Part shown: piece after piece, positions 47,864-59,700 of the stretch | Position numbering within the stretch: the stretch's first letter is position 1 | Layout of the letters: the number at the start of each line of letters is the position of its first letter | Assembly (NCBI GenBank): GCA_023213395.1 | Contig: CM041465.1 | Span: forward strand, 51,653,741-51,717,740 | Length of the DNA: 64,000 nucleotides | From: Cycas panzhihuaensis | Lineage: Eukaryota > Cycadophyta | Direction: 5' to 3' | Notes under the pieces: model-generated | Told to the model about the DNA's origin: nothing | Database searches by the model: none | Seen by the model: the letters and a program-made list of their open reading frames with translations, nothing else | Position numbers and translations under genes: made by a program

Positions 47864-48619
47864 GAATTAAAAATAATATTTATTTGTTTATTAGTTAGTG
47901 GGACTTACTTTACTAATGTCCCGGATATGATATACTAAAGTAAATTACCTACACACTATATATTCATGTTATAATCCCATTTTATAAAGAAGGGATTACA
48001 CTCTATTCGCTTGAGGTGCTTTCTCCCTTAAGGAAATTGAGGACCCAATTATAAGAGTGCATAATTTAAGGTATTTTATTTTTGTCACTATTATGTCTTC
48101 TATGATTGAATCTTGCTCACATATATGATCTACTGTGCATTATACCTCATGTTAATATTTAAAAAAATTTCTCTATAAGTGATCATTACATGTATATGCA
48201 ATCTCCTATATTATATGAGAGCATGGACATTATATTTTTCAAACTTAATATTAAAAGCATTGTGATCTAATAAATGTGCATTTCTCCAATGATAATTATG
48301 TTTGAAATTGTTAAATTGTTTTATATTTTATTGTAATAATCATTCATATTATTATTTTTTTCTTTAATAGAAAGAAAATATTTATGAAAGTGATTTTTTT
48401 TAATTTAATATTTTTGAATTTATACTTTAAAAATATGCATTTGACTTGTAGGGGAGGTTTAATTTATTTTCATAATTAGTATCATTTGATAAATTACCAT
48501 AATATTTGTTTTAAAGATTTTTATTTTTTAAATTTCACATGGAGGAGAAAATATTATTATAAATAATGAGTATGATATGTCTTATCCTCTATGAGTGTTA
48601 AGATGAAGATGGATATGTA
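47864..48619 (+). repeat. Probable copia-3 3' LTR and flank
   Basis: By position after the polypurine tract this should begin the 3' LTR. It includes a segment near 47980-48055 with a TATAAAGAAGGG stretch. No 5' partner could be recognised to set the right edge, so the boundary with flanking sequence is unknown. Confidence 0.4.
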
Positions 48620-48624
48620 TTAGT

Positions 48625-48748
48625 TACTAGGAATAATGCTTAATTATTAGTTGAAAACCCCTCTTACATACACTCTCTTATGTAATTATGAAAAAGTGAG
48701 CTTGTGGAGAGTTGTGTAAAGTACATTTATTTATATGTACTCTCATAA
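48625..48748 (+). repeat. Short-interior element 5' LTR, first part
   Basis: TACTAGGAATAATG (decayed TG) to CTCATAA. It matches the start of the 3' LTR at 56945, including AAAACCCCTCTTA and the GGAGAGTTG and ATGYACTCTCATA blocks. It continues at 54471 beyond copia-4. Confidence 0.88.
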
Positions 48749-49196
48749 TAAAGAAAGTGACTTTCAATTATCTTCCACTTAGAACAAGATCATATGCATA
48801 GGATAAACAAAGTAGTTATAATAGAGGAGGTCAAATTAATTATGCCTCCAAGAACATCTATTCAAAACATTTGAATTATATTACATCAATAATGCCTCAC
48901 ATATATACAATAGATTATAGTCGTATAAGATATAAGTAGTTAAGAAGGGAAAATCATGCAAAGTGACACTTGTCACCATGCATAACAAACTTTACAATGT
49001 GATACATTAGGTTGTGAGAAAAATAGACCCCACAAGACTAGGCTCACAACTTTAAGTTATAACTTAACATATTTATATGATAAATACCCTTCCAATGACT
49101 AACTTCATAAACATTACATAGAATAGTACAAATGCACATCATATTTACAATATGACTAAAGTTGAATTAATGAAGTTAACATTAGTTTTTCTATCA
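48749..49196 (-). repeat. Copia-4 3' LTR (left)
   Basis: TAAAGAAAGTGAC to TTTTTCTATCA, 448 bp. Followed by CTCTCCCTTAATAAT, the complement of its polypurine tract. Confidence 0.92.
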
Positions 49197-49204
49197 CTCT
49201 CCCT

Positions 49205-51055
49205 TAATAATGAGTTTATTAATTCTAATACTAAGGCCAAGCCAAAATTGTTCAAACATGTTAGAAGAAATTGCTTTAGTGAAGATATTAACAATTTATT
49301 TTTTTATTGGCTTGTAAACTAAATCTATTTCACCATCCTAAATATGCTCCCTAATGAAGTGATGGTGAACCTTAATATGCTTTATTCTTATATGGAACAT
49401 ATGATACCTAGTCAATTTGATAACACTCTAATTATCATAGAAGAATGAAGTAGCTTGTGTTTATTTAGTACCAAACTCTTTAAAAGTCCTTCTAAGCCAA
49501 ATAGCCTTAACAATTGCACTAAAAATAGCTTTATACTCTAGTGGAAGATGAGATAACATTAAGTTGTTTTTCATAGCTCCAAGAAACAAAGGTAGAACCT
49601 AGGTTAAAATAGTAGCTTAAGGTTGATCTATGAATATATTTACATTCAATATAATCATCATCTATGTAAACTACCAATAAAGGATTGACCACTTAATAGT
49701 GACTAAGTCCAAACTAAAGTGAATCTTAAAGATATCTTAGGATCTACATAGCTACTTTCCAATGTGAAATCTTGGGCTAAGTTATAAACCTTGAGTAGGT
49801 CCCAACAACATATGAAATATCAGGTCAAGTATGTATAAGGTAAATTAGTTTCCCTACAAGTTGTTTATACAAAGAAGAATCCACAAGTTTACCATACTTA
49901 TTAATATCCATCTTTAATATAGTCTCTATAGGAGTTGACAATGGCTTACATTCCTTAAATATTTAGACTGTGAAAGGAAGATACAACCTGGTTACTACTA
50001 GACTTCCATGCCAAGAAAGTAATGAAGGAACGTAAGGTCAGTCATCTCAAAGTTACTATCTAGTTCTCCTTGGAGGTATAAAACCCACTCTACTCTTTAC
50101 TTATTATCAATAAATCATAAACATAATATATGACAAGAGTGATTAAATTATATTAGATTTTGATATATAAATTTGGATATGAGGATAAGTATACAAGTCT
50201 ATGCTTTTAAAAAGTTTCATCTATTTTTGCATACTAAGCATAAGGTGACTGCTTAAGGCTATATAGAGCTTATTCCAATTTGTAAACTAGGTGTTCTTTT
50301 CTATGAATAATATAGTCAGGAGGTTGATTTAACTATACTTTCTCTTATAAGTTTCCATTAAAAAAGGTACTTTTTACATCCATTTAAAGAATAGGCTAAT
50401 TGAATTGAGTTCCTAAAGCTAAAACAAGCCTTATAGTGGTCATGCTAGTAATAGGCATAAATGTGTCCTCATAATCAATGCCTTCAACCTATTTGAAATC
50501 TTTTACAACCAAATAAGCTTTGTGACATTGAATAGAGCCATCTACATAGAATTTTATTTTGTAAATCCATCTGCAATCAATAAGTTTCTTACCTTCAGGC
50601 AGCTCAACTCGCTTAAATATATCATTTTATAAAATGGATTCTATCTTCTAAATCATTATTATTTAACATTCTTGATTTATAATAGCTTCTTCAAAAGTGG
50701 TAGGTTCAAGAACTGATAAAAGTTTTACTATAAAGATGAAGTTAATAGATGACTTGTAATTGGATTACCTTTTAGACTATTATAGTGATGATCAAACAAA
50801 CAAAATCATATGCAAATACCATTTAGGGAGCTACTTTGAAGTGACCTCTTCTTGAATATCTTTCAAAGGATTCATTGATGTAAATATTGAAGTAGAGGTG
50901 GAAGGTGCAAATGATGCAGTAGGATCATATGATGTTGATGGAGATAATTGATTTATAAGAACATATTGAGTAGTAGGAGCTTTAGTAGATTGTTCATCAA
51001 AGAATAAAAGTTGAGTCATATCCAAGTCTTGTTGAAGATTAACTCTCATTTTCTA
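49205..51055 (-). pseudogene. Copia-4 RT and RNase H with upstream linker
   Basis: On the minus strand, a Ser/Thr/Pro-rich linker (51049-50831, 72 clean codons from MRVNLQQDLD to EEVTSK) precedes RT. RT opens VELPEGKKLIDCRWIYKIKF near 50615-50560, followed by VEGIDYEDTFMPITSM near 50490 and the catalytic motif near 50130, here YVYDLL with Tyr for the first Asp. RNase H ends with EYKAIFSAIVKAIWLRR near 49530-49480 and HHHFIREHI, VNIFTKAISSNMFEQF near 49290-49245. Frameshifts and stops interrupt it. The polypurine tract and LTR follow directly. Confidence 0.85.
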
Positions 51056-53637
51056 CAATCAAATATAATATCTCCTAGTTTGCCATAATAATTATAGATA
51101 GTATGAATAGTATTCTAAGGTCACTATTGGTATTTTTAATAAGGATGTTGGTTCAAATTCATTAAATTGAACTAATGAGAAAGGTGTAGATACTATTATT
51201 TTTCTTTATAACGCACTGTAAAGGCTAGAGTTAAAAAAGATGCACCTAAATCTCCTAATCTATTTAGGATACATTCTTGTTAGAGTAGAATACTTTTAAA
51301 GGTGTTGAAGTCAAGTGTGGAAAGATGGCTTATATGAGACAAATTAGAGATAAGAGAAGTACATCTGCATAGAAAAATTGTAACTATATAGGATATAAGA
51401 TCACTATCATTTGGAGGTTGATCCATAACACTCAACTGGTTCTTGATCGATTTGATCTAGGTCAAATGAGTTGAAATCAATTCAATAAATAGAATGGAAT
51501 AGAGGTAGGATTTAAGCATGATGATCTTGCATTGTCTTTCCTCTTAAATAGCACAAATATGATATTCCAAGCTTTTGTAGAAGTGGCAACTAGTTCAATA
51601 TTATCTTCATAGGACAAGTGTAAGAAGGAAAGGGAAACTTCATTGGATTCTTTAAAAGAAGTTATGACAATAGGATTAACAGTAATGACAACATAAGGAT
51701 TATCAAGATCTCAGGTGTCTTTAGGCATGGGAATTTCGCCAGAAACATAAGCCTATAATTTATTTATTATTAGAATATTCTTAACTTATTTCTTCTAAGC
51801 AAAGAAATTATCACTTCTAGATGGTTTAATTGTATTGGTTATAACCATTTAAAGTTCTATTTTGTCTCAAGTATGTGTTATATCTACCTAGAAAAGTTTG
51901 CTAAACTAGTATCTATGTCTTTATGTCTCTTTTCATAATAGTCATTAGTAGTTGAAATAGTTTTATAAAATTACATACTTGCTCATAAGTGGTAGCTTAG
52001 TGACCCAATATACTTAAAGGTATGTAGGTGCTATAGAAGGCTTGACTGCCCCCTAACATTATTGACATACTTGCACTAGATTTATAGCCTAAATGATAGA
52101 TCCTAGTCTAATGACATACTTAACAAGTGAGTCACTCACCTACTCTAGGTCTAATTTAGTCTATAAACTCTACTTTTAGGTATCACACCTTATCTTGCCA
52201 CTTAATATATTTGATAACTATTATCTTTCTCTATTGTCCTTAGAGTTTGAGAAATCTTAATAGCACATGTAGTATTGGTAGCTTTAGGGGTCCTAATCGT
52301 CCCCCTTATAAGGCTAGTAAATTTTAGGTTGTTTAATTTAGGTGTTATCTTATTTAATCTTTTAAGTTTAAAAATTTTAAAGATTTTATGATTAAAACAT
52401 TATGTTTTTAAGTAAAACATATTATATGCCCTTTAAAAAATTAAAAAATTAACCTAAAATAAACTCAAAATTATTAAATCTATATTATAAAATGATTAAA
52501 AAATAAACTGTAAGGTAGGGCCTAAAATAAGAAAGGGAATATTCTAAGTATATCCTAATATCTATAACCTAAAGTTTAACTATTGAAAAATAAAAAATAA
52601 AAATGTAGGATTTGAAACTAGGGCAAAGTAATTTAGATATGAAAGGCAAAATCTCTCTATAAGAGTAATGAAATCTTAGTCTGACACTATATTTTAGGTG
52701 ATGATATAGTAAGGAACCCAATAAATGGTCATGATATATAGTTTCATTACCTATGTTATGAATGGTAGTGAAGTGAAGCCAACATGGTTACCTAAATCTG
52801 CCTTTTTGATTTGATAGATCAATTCTTTTTGCTTAGATTGCTCAAATACCTATATATATATGCCTTTATCTAATACCTTTAGATAATATTAGTGATTAAT
52901 ACTTCTTTGTTATCCTAATTTCAAGAAATATCTACATAATTACCTCTAATTTATTAGTGTTCAATGGTTATGAGTAATTTTGTGTTAGATTGTATGAATT
53001 TAACACATTTGTAGTCTAGATCTAAATAAAGTTATGGCTACAATGAAAAGTTTGAGTAGATTCAAGTGACAAAAAAATAATGAGATGAGGCAATGCAACT
53101 ATAATTTCATAGCTAACTATTACAACCAATTAAGGATTATCATCCATGTAATGAAGCTAATGAATTCCTATCCATGTTCATTTTATTAATAGTTATCTAA
53201 GAAAATAAATGATCTATAATCTATTACAATCTTGTGGTAACAATATAGCAAATAGATAAAGATGCATTTAGAAGTCCTATTCCATTTTCTATTGTTCACA
53301 GGTTTGCTCTATGGAGAGTCTATGACATCTATTATTCTATGGATAGATTTCATTACAAGTATTCTAACAAGCAATCTTTGTTTGACACAAAAAGGCATTT
53401 AACTAGTTCTATGGCAAGTAGTCTCCATTATGTGGATAGAGTGAGGTGACTCAAGTAAAGAATTAAGATGATAAATCCATTGTGTGAGAAAGAAAAGACA
53501 TGATAATTTTCGTGGGTTGAGATAATATAAATCCATACTATTATAAATTTTATGGTATGTTAATCTAGAAAGAAATTAATAATCAAGATAAAGTATTTAC
53601 AATAGTTATAAAGAATATGAAGATAGAATAGGTTCAA
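51056..53637 (-). pseudogene. Copia-4 gag to integrase region, poorly preserved
   Basis: By position between the RT linker and the primer site, this should hold gag, protease and integrase. I could not identify an unambiguous catalytic or zinc motif, so the assignment rests on element structure. It has no coding alternative that I can support. Confidence 0.5.
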
Positions 53638-53655
53638 AATCTTTGTTTTAAACTT

Positions 53656-53955
53656 TTTTTTTTTTTTGATATCTAGAGGAGAACCTCTAGCCACCCTTGG
53701 TACAAAGTTCCGAAGTGAGGGGGACCCCCGGGATCCAGGTTTTTGTACCACCTTTGTACTGGCTACACTTGGAGTTCATACTGCCATCGTACAGCTGGCA
53801 CACACTCAACGGACTTTGGTCAGACTACTATCTTTGCAGCAGCGGACGTCGGTCGGACTACTTCCCTGTGAAGTGACTTGCACTCATTGGTTTTGAACCT
53901 AGGTCTCGCCTTGGTAATCGCCACAACTTACCAATCCACCCAGCCCCATGAGGCT
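53656..53955 (-). mobile_element. tRNA-derived SINE
   Basis: A 300-bp, GC-rich insertion with an 18-bp target duplication AATCTTTGTTTTAAACTT at 53638-53655 and 53956-53973. The poly-A tail appears as a T-run at the left. On the minus strand the head carries RNA polymerase III promoter elements: a box-A-like TGGATTGGTAAGTTG (53925-53939 region) and a perfect box B GGTTCAAAACC (53889-53899), spaced as in tRNA-derived SINEs. It lies in copia-4 near its gag end. It is not coding; the open frames across it are chance. Confidence 0.93.
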
Positions 53956-54003
53956 AATCTTTGTTTTAAACTTAAGGATGGTAGAATAATTAGAACTATT
54001 ATA

Positions 54004-54015
54004 GCTTTGATACCA
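54004..54015 (-). promoter_or_regulatory. Copia-4 primer binding site
   Basis: On the minus strand TGGTATCAAAGC, one change from the initiator-Met-tRNA complement, two bases from the right LTR. Confidence 0.88.
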
Positions 54016-54017
54016 AG

Positions 54018-54465
54018 TAAAGGAAGTGACTTTTAGTCATATTCAACCTAGGATAAGATTATATGCATAGGACAAATATAGTAGTTATAATGGAGGAGGT
54101 CAAATTAATTATACCTAAAAAACAACATCTATTCAAAACATTCAAATCATATTACATCAATAATGTCTCACATATATATAATAGATTACAATTACATAAT
54201 AGGCAAGTAGTTGAGAAGGGAAAAACATGAAGGTGATACTTGGCACCATGCATAACAAACTTTATAATGTGAAACTTTAGTTGTGAATAAAATAGACCCT
54301 ATAAGACTAGGCTCACAACCTTAAGTTATAACTTAACACATCTATGTGATAAATATCCTTCCAATGACTAACTTTATGAACATTACATAGAATATTATAA
54401 ATGTACATCATATTTACAATATTACTAATGTTGAATTAATGAACACAACATTAATTTTTCTATCA
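54018..54465 (-). repeat. Copia-4 5' LTR (right)
   Basis: TAAAGGAAGTGAC to TTTTTCTATCA, 448 bp, equal in length to the left copy and differing from it by roughly 12% where I compared them. Confidence 0.92.
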
Positions 54466-54470
54466 CATAG

Positions 54471-54762
54471 GTCTCCATAATGGTTTTCAAATGTGATTGA
54501 ATATTCATGAGATGTATATTTTTATAAGTATGTTTCTCTCATAATAAAAGTATAAGATATGATCATTTCTCCCAATCTTTCTATATTATGCATTGATGTA
54601 TATTTTATCTAATATATGCTTATTGTTACATCTCTTAGATCATCTCATTTATGTATATGTATTTTATTATATATCTTATTTATTTTATATGTCCATTTGT
54701 ATGTGCATGTGCATGTTATATTTCTTCACATATTATCAAAGCATAATATTATAATTATTACA
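54471..54762 (+). repeat. Short-interior element 5' LTR, second part
   Basis: Resumes with GTCTCCATAATGG and ends ATTATTACA, matching 57070-57375. It lacks the long TA run present in the 3' copy. Confidence 0.88.
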
Positions 54763-54774
54763 TGGTATTAGATC
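54763..54774 (+). promoter_or_regulatory. Short-interior element primer binding site
   Basis: TGGTATTAGATC directly abuts the LTR; it resembles the initiator-Met-tRNA complement TGGTATCAGAGC with two changes. Confidence 0.75.
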
Positions 54775-56932
54775 TAGATGGTTTCATCATACAAAGCATG
54801 TATATTATTATAATAATATGGAAGGTCATGTAGATTAACAAAGCCATATGATGTAGAACCTAGAAAATTAATCTAAGCCCATTTCTTTTGGAATAAGGAA
54901 TATTGAAACCAATTTATGAAGTGCTTGCTTAATGTGATTGTGATTAATGTTAATGTGATATTGAAGAGTTACACATAAGCATTAAAGATTGATTTCATAT
55001 TTCATGGTAAGAAAGTTCTTTTTAATGATAATTTTTATGGACCATCTTTTTTATTCATGTGGCACCTATATTAGACATGTAAGAGTTTTAATGTTAGATC
55101 CATAATACATTGTTAAATAGAAGAAAGATAAATGGTGGCTATTAACATCATTCCATGAATATTTAATTGAATGAATGTTTTATAGTTCATTTTTTTGGAG
55201 GCTATTAAGCATCTTAATTGGGATTCACTACCGATTTTAGAATACATTATTCAAATCCTAGCTCACCATGAGAATCCAATGAAATACATGATTATTTGGC
55301 TCATATTAGTTTGATGGTAATGTGCTCATTCTACAAATGAAATGAGACAATCTTGGCATACTTTTTTGTACAGAATTATAGTTGGTGAGGGTCTACATAT
55401 AAATTGAGCAACCACAAGGTATAAAAGTTGAGGGTTTATTTATGTTTTTCTCATTGATGCATAGAAGCTACTAGTGAGAGTGCACACTAGGCCTACCATA
55501 TTTTAGTTGATGTTTTGAAACCCTTGTGGTGGATGAATGAGATTTTAGGTGACTAGTTTGGTGATTTGAATTTATTTTCCCTCTATTTTGGAAAATTTAA
55601 AAAACTTTTTTGCATGTTAGGGAGGTTTCCCATTGTATGCAATATAGATCTACTATTAAATTTATAATTCATAGCCCATTTGAGTAGAAAATATTGATCT
55701 TAGAGTTTATATAGCTATTACATGTACTCCATGTTGAAGGGGTAAATTTCTTCCTATTTTAAGCACTATTTTTCATAATTTTTTACTATTATGGGGTTGC
55801 AGTGATGTGTGGGATTCATACCCAAGGTTATTTATGTTTGATAGCTTCATTTGGAAGATAAATCACTTAGAAAGCTTAAAAAGTTACCATGAAACCCATA
55901 CATAGGCTACCGCCTATTCAACCATTAAAATTTTATTTTAGTTAATATTTTTTATAAGCAAAGGTCTAAAATGAAATAAAACTAATTTTAAGACCTTTTA
56001 AAGTCCACCAAGCCCCTAGTTTAGTCACGTGGAGCTTAAATATTATGAAAAGCTAATATTTAAAGGGGGGCAAATCCTATTTTTTTTTACTTTTTTATCT
56101 TTTTAAGTACATCTAGTTATAGAAACATTGATATCTCCCACATATGGAGATAAATTTTAATATTGTCAATTGTGTTAGAGAGATAACTCAAATAACTTCT
56201 TAATGGATGGTCACTTGAACCCAATTGGTCAATATTTGATATATATTTTAATGGACAAATTAAATAGAATAGGAAAAAGTACTTTTTGTAAGTTCTTTTA
56301 TCAAAGAAAATTTAGGCAATGGTTAAAATTTGATATTATTTACTTTACATAGATGATAATGATTCCATATTTTCTTATTAAGGAATTTACCTCTTTAAAG
56401 AGAGAGAAAAATCTTATTCTAGGGTGTATTTAAAGCTAGTTTTATGGTTCTAAGACTATTTTTTAATCTCTAAATTCCTTTAGCCTCCTTAAGAGAAGAG
56501 AGAAAGGATTCATTAATGGCTCTAATATGATGAGAACCTAGTGTTTTGAAGAAAGAAGTTAAAATAAGTTACTTTTCACTTTGTAGAGGAATTGTCTCAA
56601 TGTTTTTTTAAGATGAAACTACTAAAATAATATATAGTTGACTAAAGGATCAAGATTTGGTCTATTAATTTGACTAGCCAATGTGTTAAGATATAGTTGT
56701 TAGTTGATGAACCATATACTAGAAGTTTTTCCTAGAGGACTAAAGGATGTAGCAATTGGTTACTGATGTAATATATTATATGGTTATCACTTTATATAGA
56801 CATCAATAAGTAGATGAAGAATGAAGAAGGATCATAAATTAAAATGGGCTTCTTAATCAAAGACAATAATTATTGGTGTCTAAAATTAAGACAAAATATT
56901 TATATGGCATTACATTTTTCATATAATTAAAT
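54775..56932 (+). other. Interior of short-interior LTR element, no recognised coding
   Basis: About 2.2 kb. A short stretch near 55320-55500 can be read as protein-like (HTFLYRIIVGEGLHI), and near 56855-56920 as LIKDNNYWCLKLRQNIY, which faintly resembles a copia gag opening. Neither extends far enough to be called a gene. Confidence 0.55.
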
Positions 56933-56944
56933 ATTATGGGAAGG
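56933..56944 (+). promoter_or_regulatory. Short-interior element polypurine tract
   Basis: TTATGGGAAGG-type purine-rich segment directly before the LTR start TGTTATGAATAA. Confidence 0.65.
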
Positions 56945-57226
56945 TGTTATGAATAATATTTGATTATTATTGGAAAACCCCTCTTATATACTCTCTCTTA
57001 TATAATTACAAAAATATAAACTTAGGGAGAGTTGTTCAAAGTATACTTGTTCATATGCACTCTCATAGATCTCCATAAGGGTTGTCAAATATGATTGGAC
57101 ATTCATGAGGTGTATGTTTCTCTCATAATATAATTTTTGTAGATGGTCAATTCCCCCAATCTTATTGTCTTATGTATTGATGCATACTTCATCTTATATG
57201 TTCTTATTGTTATGTCTCTTAGATTA

Positions 57227-57290
<64 letters not shown>

Positions 57291-57375
57291 TTCATTATAA
57301 ATCTTATTTCTTGTCTATGTCTATGTGTATGTTTTATTTCACATATTGTTGGAGGACCATGTTATAATTCTTACA
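56945..57375 (+). repeat. Short-interior element 3' LTR
   Basis: TGTTATGAATAATA to ATTCTTACA, followed by the TTAGT duplication. It includes a TA microsatellite absent from the 5' copy. Confidence 0.9.
57231..57283. repeat. (AT)n microsatellite, about 26 units
   Basis: An uninterrupted AT dinucleotide run. The 5' LTR of the same element has only CTCATTTATGTATATGT at the same place, so the run expanded after insertion. Confidence 0.98.
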
Positions 57376-57380
57376 TTAGT

Positions 57381-59400
57381 TTCATAAGTAATAATATCAT
57401 CTCAAAATGGAGTAGATCTCTCTTTATGCTAGTATTGATACACTTAGTATCTTAACCCTTATCATATAGGGAGTAAGGGTAGTGGTAACCATGATGATCA
57501 CTAATCTAATTTATCCATATCAAGTGTTTTTTTTGTATGGTTGATGAGATATATCAATAAGTTAAATTTGAAAGAACTCTTACTTCTCTATCCTTACAAG
57601 TCAATCATCCTTAAAAGTAACTTACCCCTATGATAGGGAGCTTAGCACTTTTGGATTCATACTTTATGGAGGTAACATAATATTTAATTATTTAGATTCA
57701 TACTAGTATATCTTTATATCTTAATGATTTGATTATGGTTCAAATTAATAAATTCATGTTTTATGATGTACATTAATCTCATAATACATGATATGATAAA
57801 AATTCCTAGAAAACTTATATCATAGAAAGCATTATTTTATGAGTAAATATATACGATGATGCTTCATTAGGAATTGAGAATCAGATAGAAAGTCAATGAT
57901 AATATTTTCCATCCAAATAAAATACATGGTATGTTATACATTCTATACTTAGGAAATGTTTTTGTGATCTTTATGAGTGAGACACTCTTATAAATATATT
58001 TGAGGTGGTAAACATTAGCAATGGGAATTATAGGTGTATAACTTATGTGCCATGTGGAAATTTATAAATATATAGATTTCTCTTTATAATAGACTAGAGC
58101 CCAATGGATATACACCTTTGAGTTTATAAATTCATAAATCTAATGTGGAGAATGGATTCTAATTTTTATCTAATAAGTTATAGGTACATAGTTATTTGCA
58201 TTTTTATATTAATAATAAGTTAGCAATTGATGTCACCCTTTTATAGTTTATACTTACAATAATACCAGAAGTTAAAACCTCTTGAAGTAAATATATATTT
58301 CTTGCATCAATTGCAAAAATATTAATATTGCTATCCTACTATATTTAAAATGGTCTATGTTACCCCTTTAGGGTATTATTTTTAAGGTTTTAAATTTTCA
58401 TATTAGTTATAGTAGTTGAAGTAGTATAGGAAAAAGTTAACTCTAACTAAGGGGATGTATAATGACAAGTTTTGAGCATGAATGGAGGAGAAACATAAAT
58501 GGATAATTACAATGTTAATTATTTTGGGGGTTTAGTTTGATTGCTTAAACAAGGAGTATGTTGGAGTAGGAGCCTATAAGATGTATTGCTAATGATAGAG
58601 TAAGCTTAAAAAGGAAAGCCTTTATATAAAGTTCCCATAGTATAGGTTCCCTATGGAGGGAGTCTCCTACGAAAAGGTCTTATATTCAAAAGTATTTCTC
58701 AAGGAAAAGAAGTCTTGTAAGGTGAAGTCTTATGGGGGTAATAACTTATAGGAAAGAAACAATTCCCCATCCACAAAAGGTTACAATAGAAGAAAGTGAG
58801 TGAGTGGAAGGGATAATATGTGGAATGTGATTTCATAGGAAAAGAAGTTTACATGGAGGATTGTGAGAATAGTGTTAAAATAAATATGGAAGTGGAAGAG
58901 GAATCTCACATGGAGTCTCCCATGTGAAAATCATTCCATTTAAGAGATAAGCGTAAAATGAGAACTTTGTGGGTGACATGAGTATGAGTTTATATTTTTA
59001 TAACTAAAGCACATAACAAAAGAAATTCAACACCTACAAAACCAAATTCTCACAAAATAGGATTCCTACACAAAGATGTAAGGACATACAAGATTTAATT
59101 TAGGCCCTTAATCAAGCGAGTGTAATTTAATTATGGCCATTAATCTCTAAATTGCATCTTGATAACTCATTTTGATAGCATAATAAGAGGAAAATCATCA
59201 CTGACATCTATTAAATTAATTGTCAAGTGATAAATAAGATGATAGCCCAAAGCATGATATATGACTAAAATAGAGTGGAATAATTATATCAACATGTTCT
59301 TTCCCATTTCTCTAATATTTTGGAATTAAATAAAGTGAATGTAGGAGGATATAATTGTAAAGAATAGGTAGTGCTAAGACTAAGCTGCCAATAATTTAAA
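57381..59400. other. AT-rich stretch with no recognised gene
   Basis: No element boundary or protein motif found. A perfect 8-bp inverted repeat, TCACATGG, loop AGTCTC, CCATGTGA, lies at 58906-58927 within a locally less AT-rich segment (58600-58960) that carries several GGAGTCTCC-like pieces. Confidence 0.5.
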
Positions 59401-59700
59401 TTAAAGAGATATGTAGAGAGTAAATGATCAATTTAGTAGGTGTTAAATAGAAGAGAGTTAATATGTTAATCATCAACTATACTAGAGTGAGCATGAAGGT
59501 CTTAGATAGAAGATTGCTTAAGGCAGAGAGATAGGATAAGGGCACATTATGGAAGACTAGGTTAGCTCAAATTAGGTTGATACCTAAGATATTTCCTTGC
59601 TCAGAATTAATAGTTATGATTGCCTAATGCTTGAAGTAGGATTGTAAGCTCATTCTTAACCTAAAAAAAAAAATTAATAGATGACTTAAACCCATATAAT

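Larger units (their letters stand above)
48749..54465 (-). mobile_element. Copia-4 retrotransposon (minus strand)
   Basis: 5,717 bp with two 448-bp LTRs, primer site next to the right LTR and polypurine tract next to the left. The target duplication is CATAA (48744-48748) and CATAG (54466-54470); the unoccupied sister LTR at 57061-57070 has CTCATAGATC at this point, so CATAG is the original. It contains decayed integrase-RT-RNase H coding and a SINE. Confidence 0.92.
48625..57375 (+). mobile_element. Short-interior LTR element, 5' LTR split by copia-4
   Basis: Two LTRs, one at 48625-48748 plus 54471-54762 and the other at 56945-57375, flank an interior of only about 2.2 kb. The target duplication TTAGT is present at 48620-48624 and 57376-57380. 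A primer site follows the 5' LTR and a polypurine tract precedes the 3' LTR. No gag or pol motif is convincing inside, so it looks like a non-autonomous or deleted copia-type element. Confidence 0.85.

Noticed and set aside
53666-53896. Open frame of 76 codons
   Set aside because: It lies wholly inside the SINE, which is non-coding; the frame is a result of higher GC content.
53889-53938. Functional tRNA gene
   Set aside because: Box A and box B are present, but there is no tRNA-like acceptor or anticodon fold that I can trace, and the unit ends in poly-A with a target duplication, so it is a SINE head.
57143-57455. Two overlapping open frames of 74 and 96 codons
   Set aside because: Both run through the (AT)n microsatellite, giving an alternating Tyr-Ile repeat. 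They are chance frames in an LTR.
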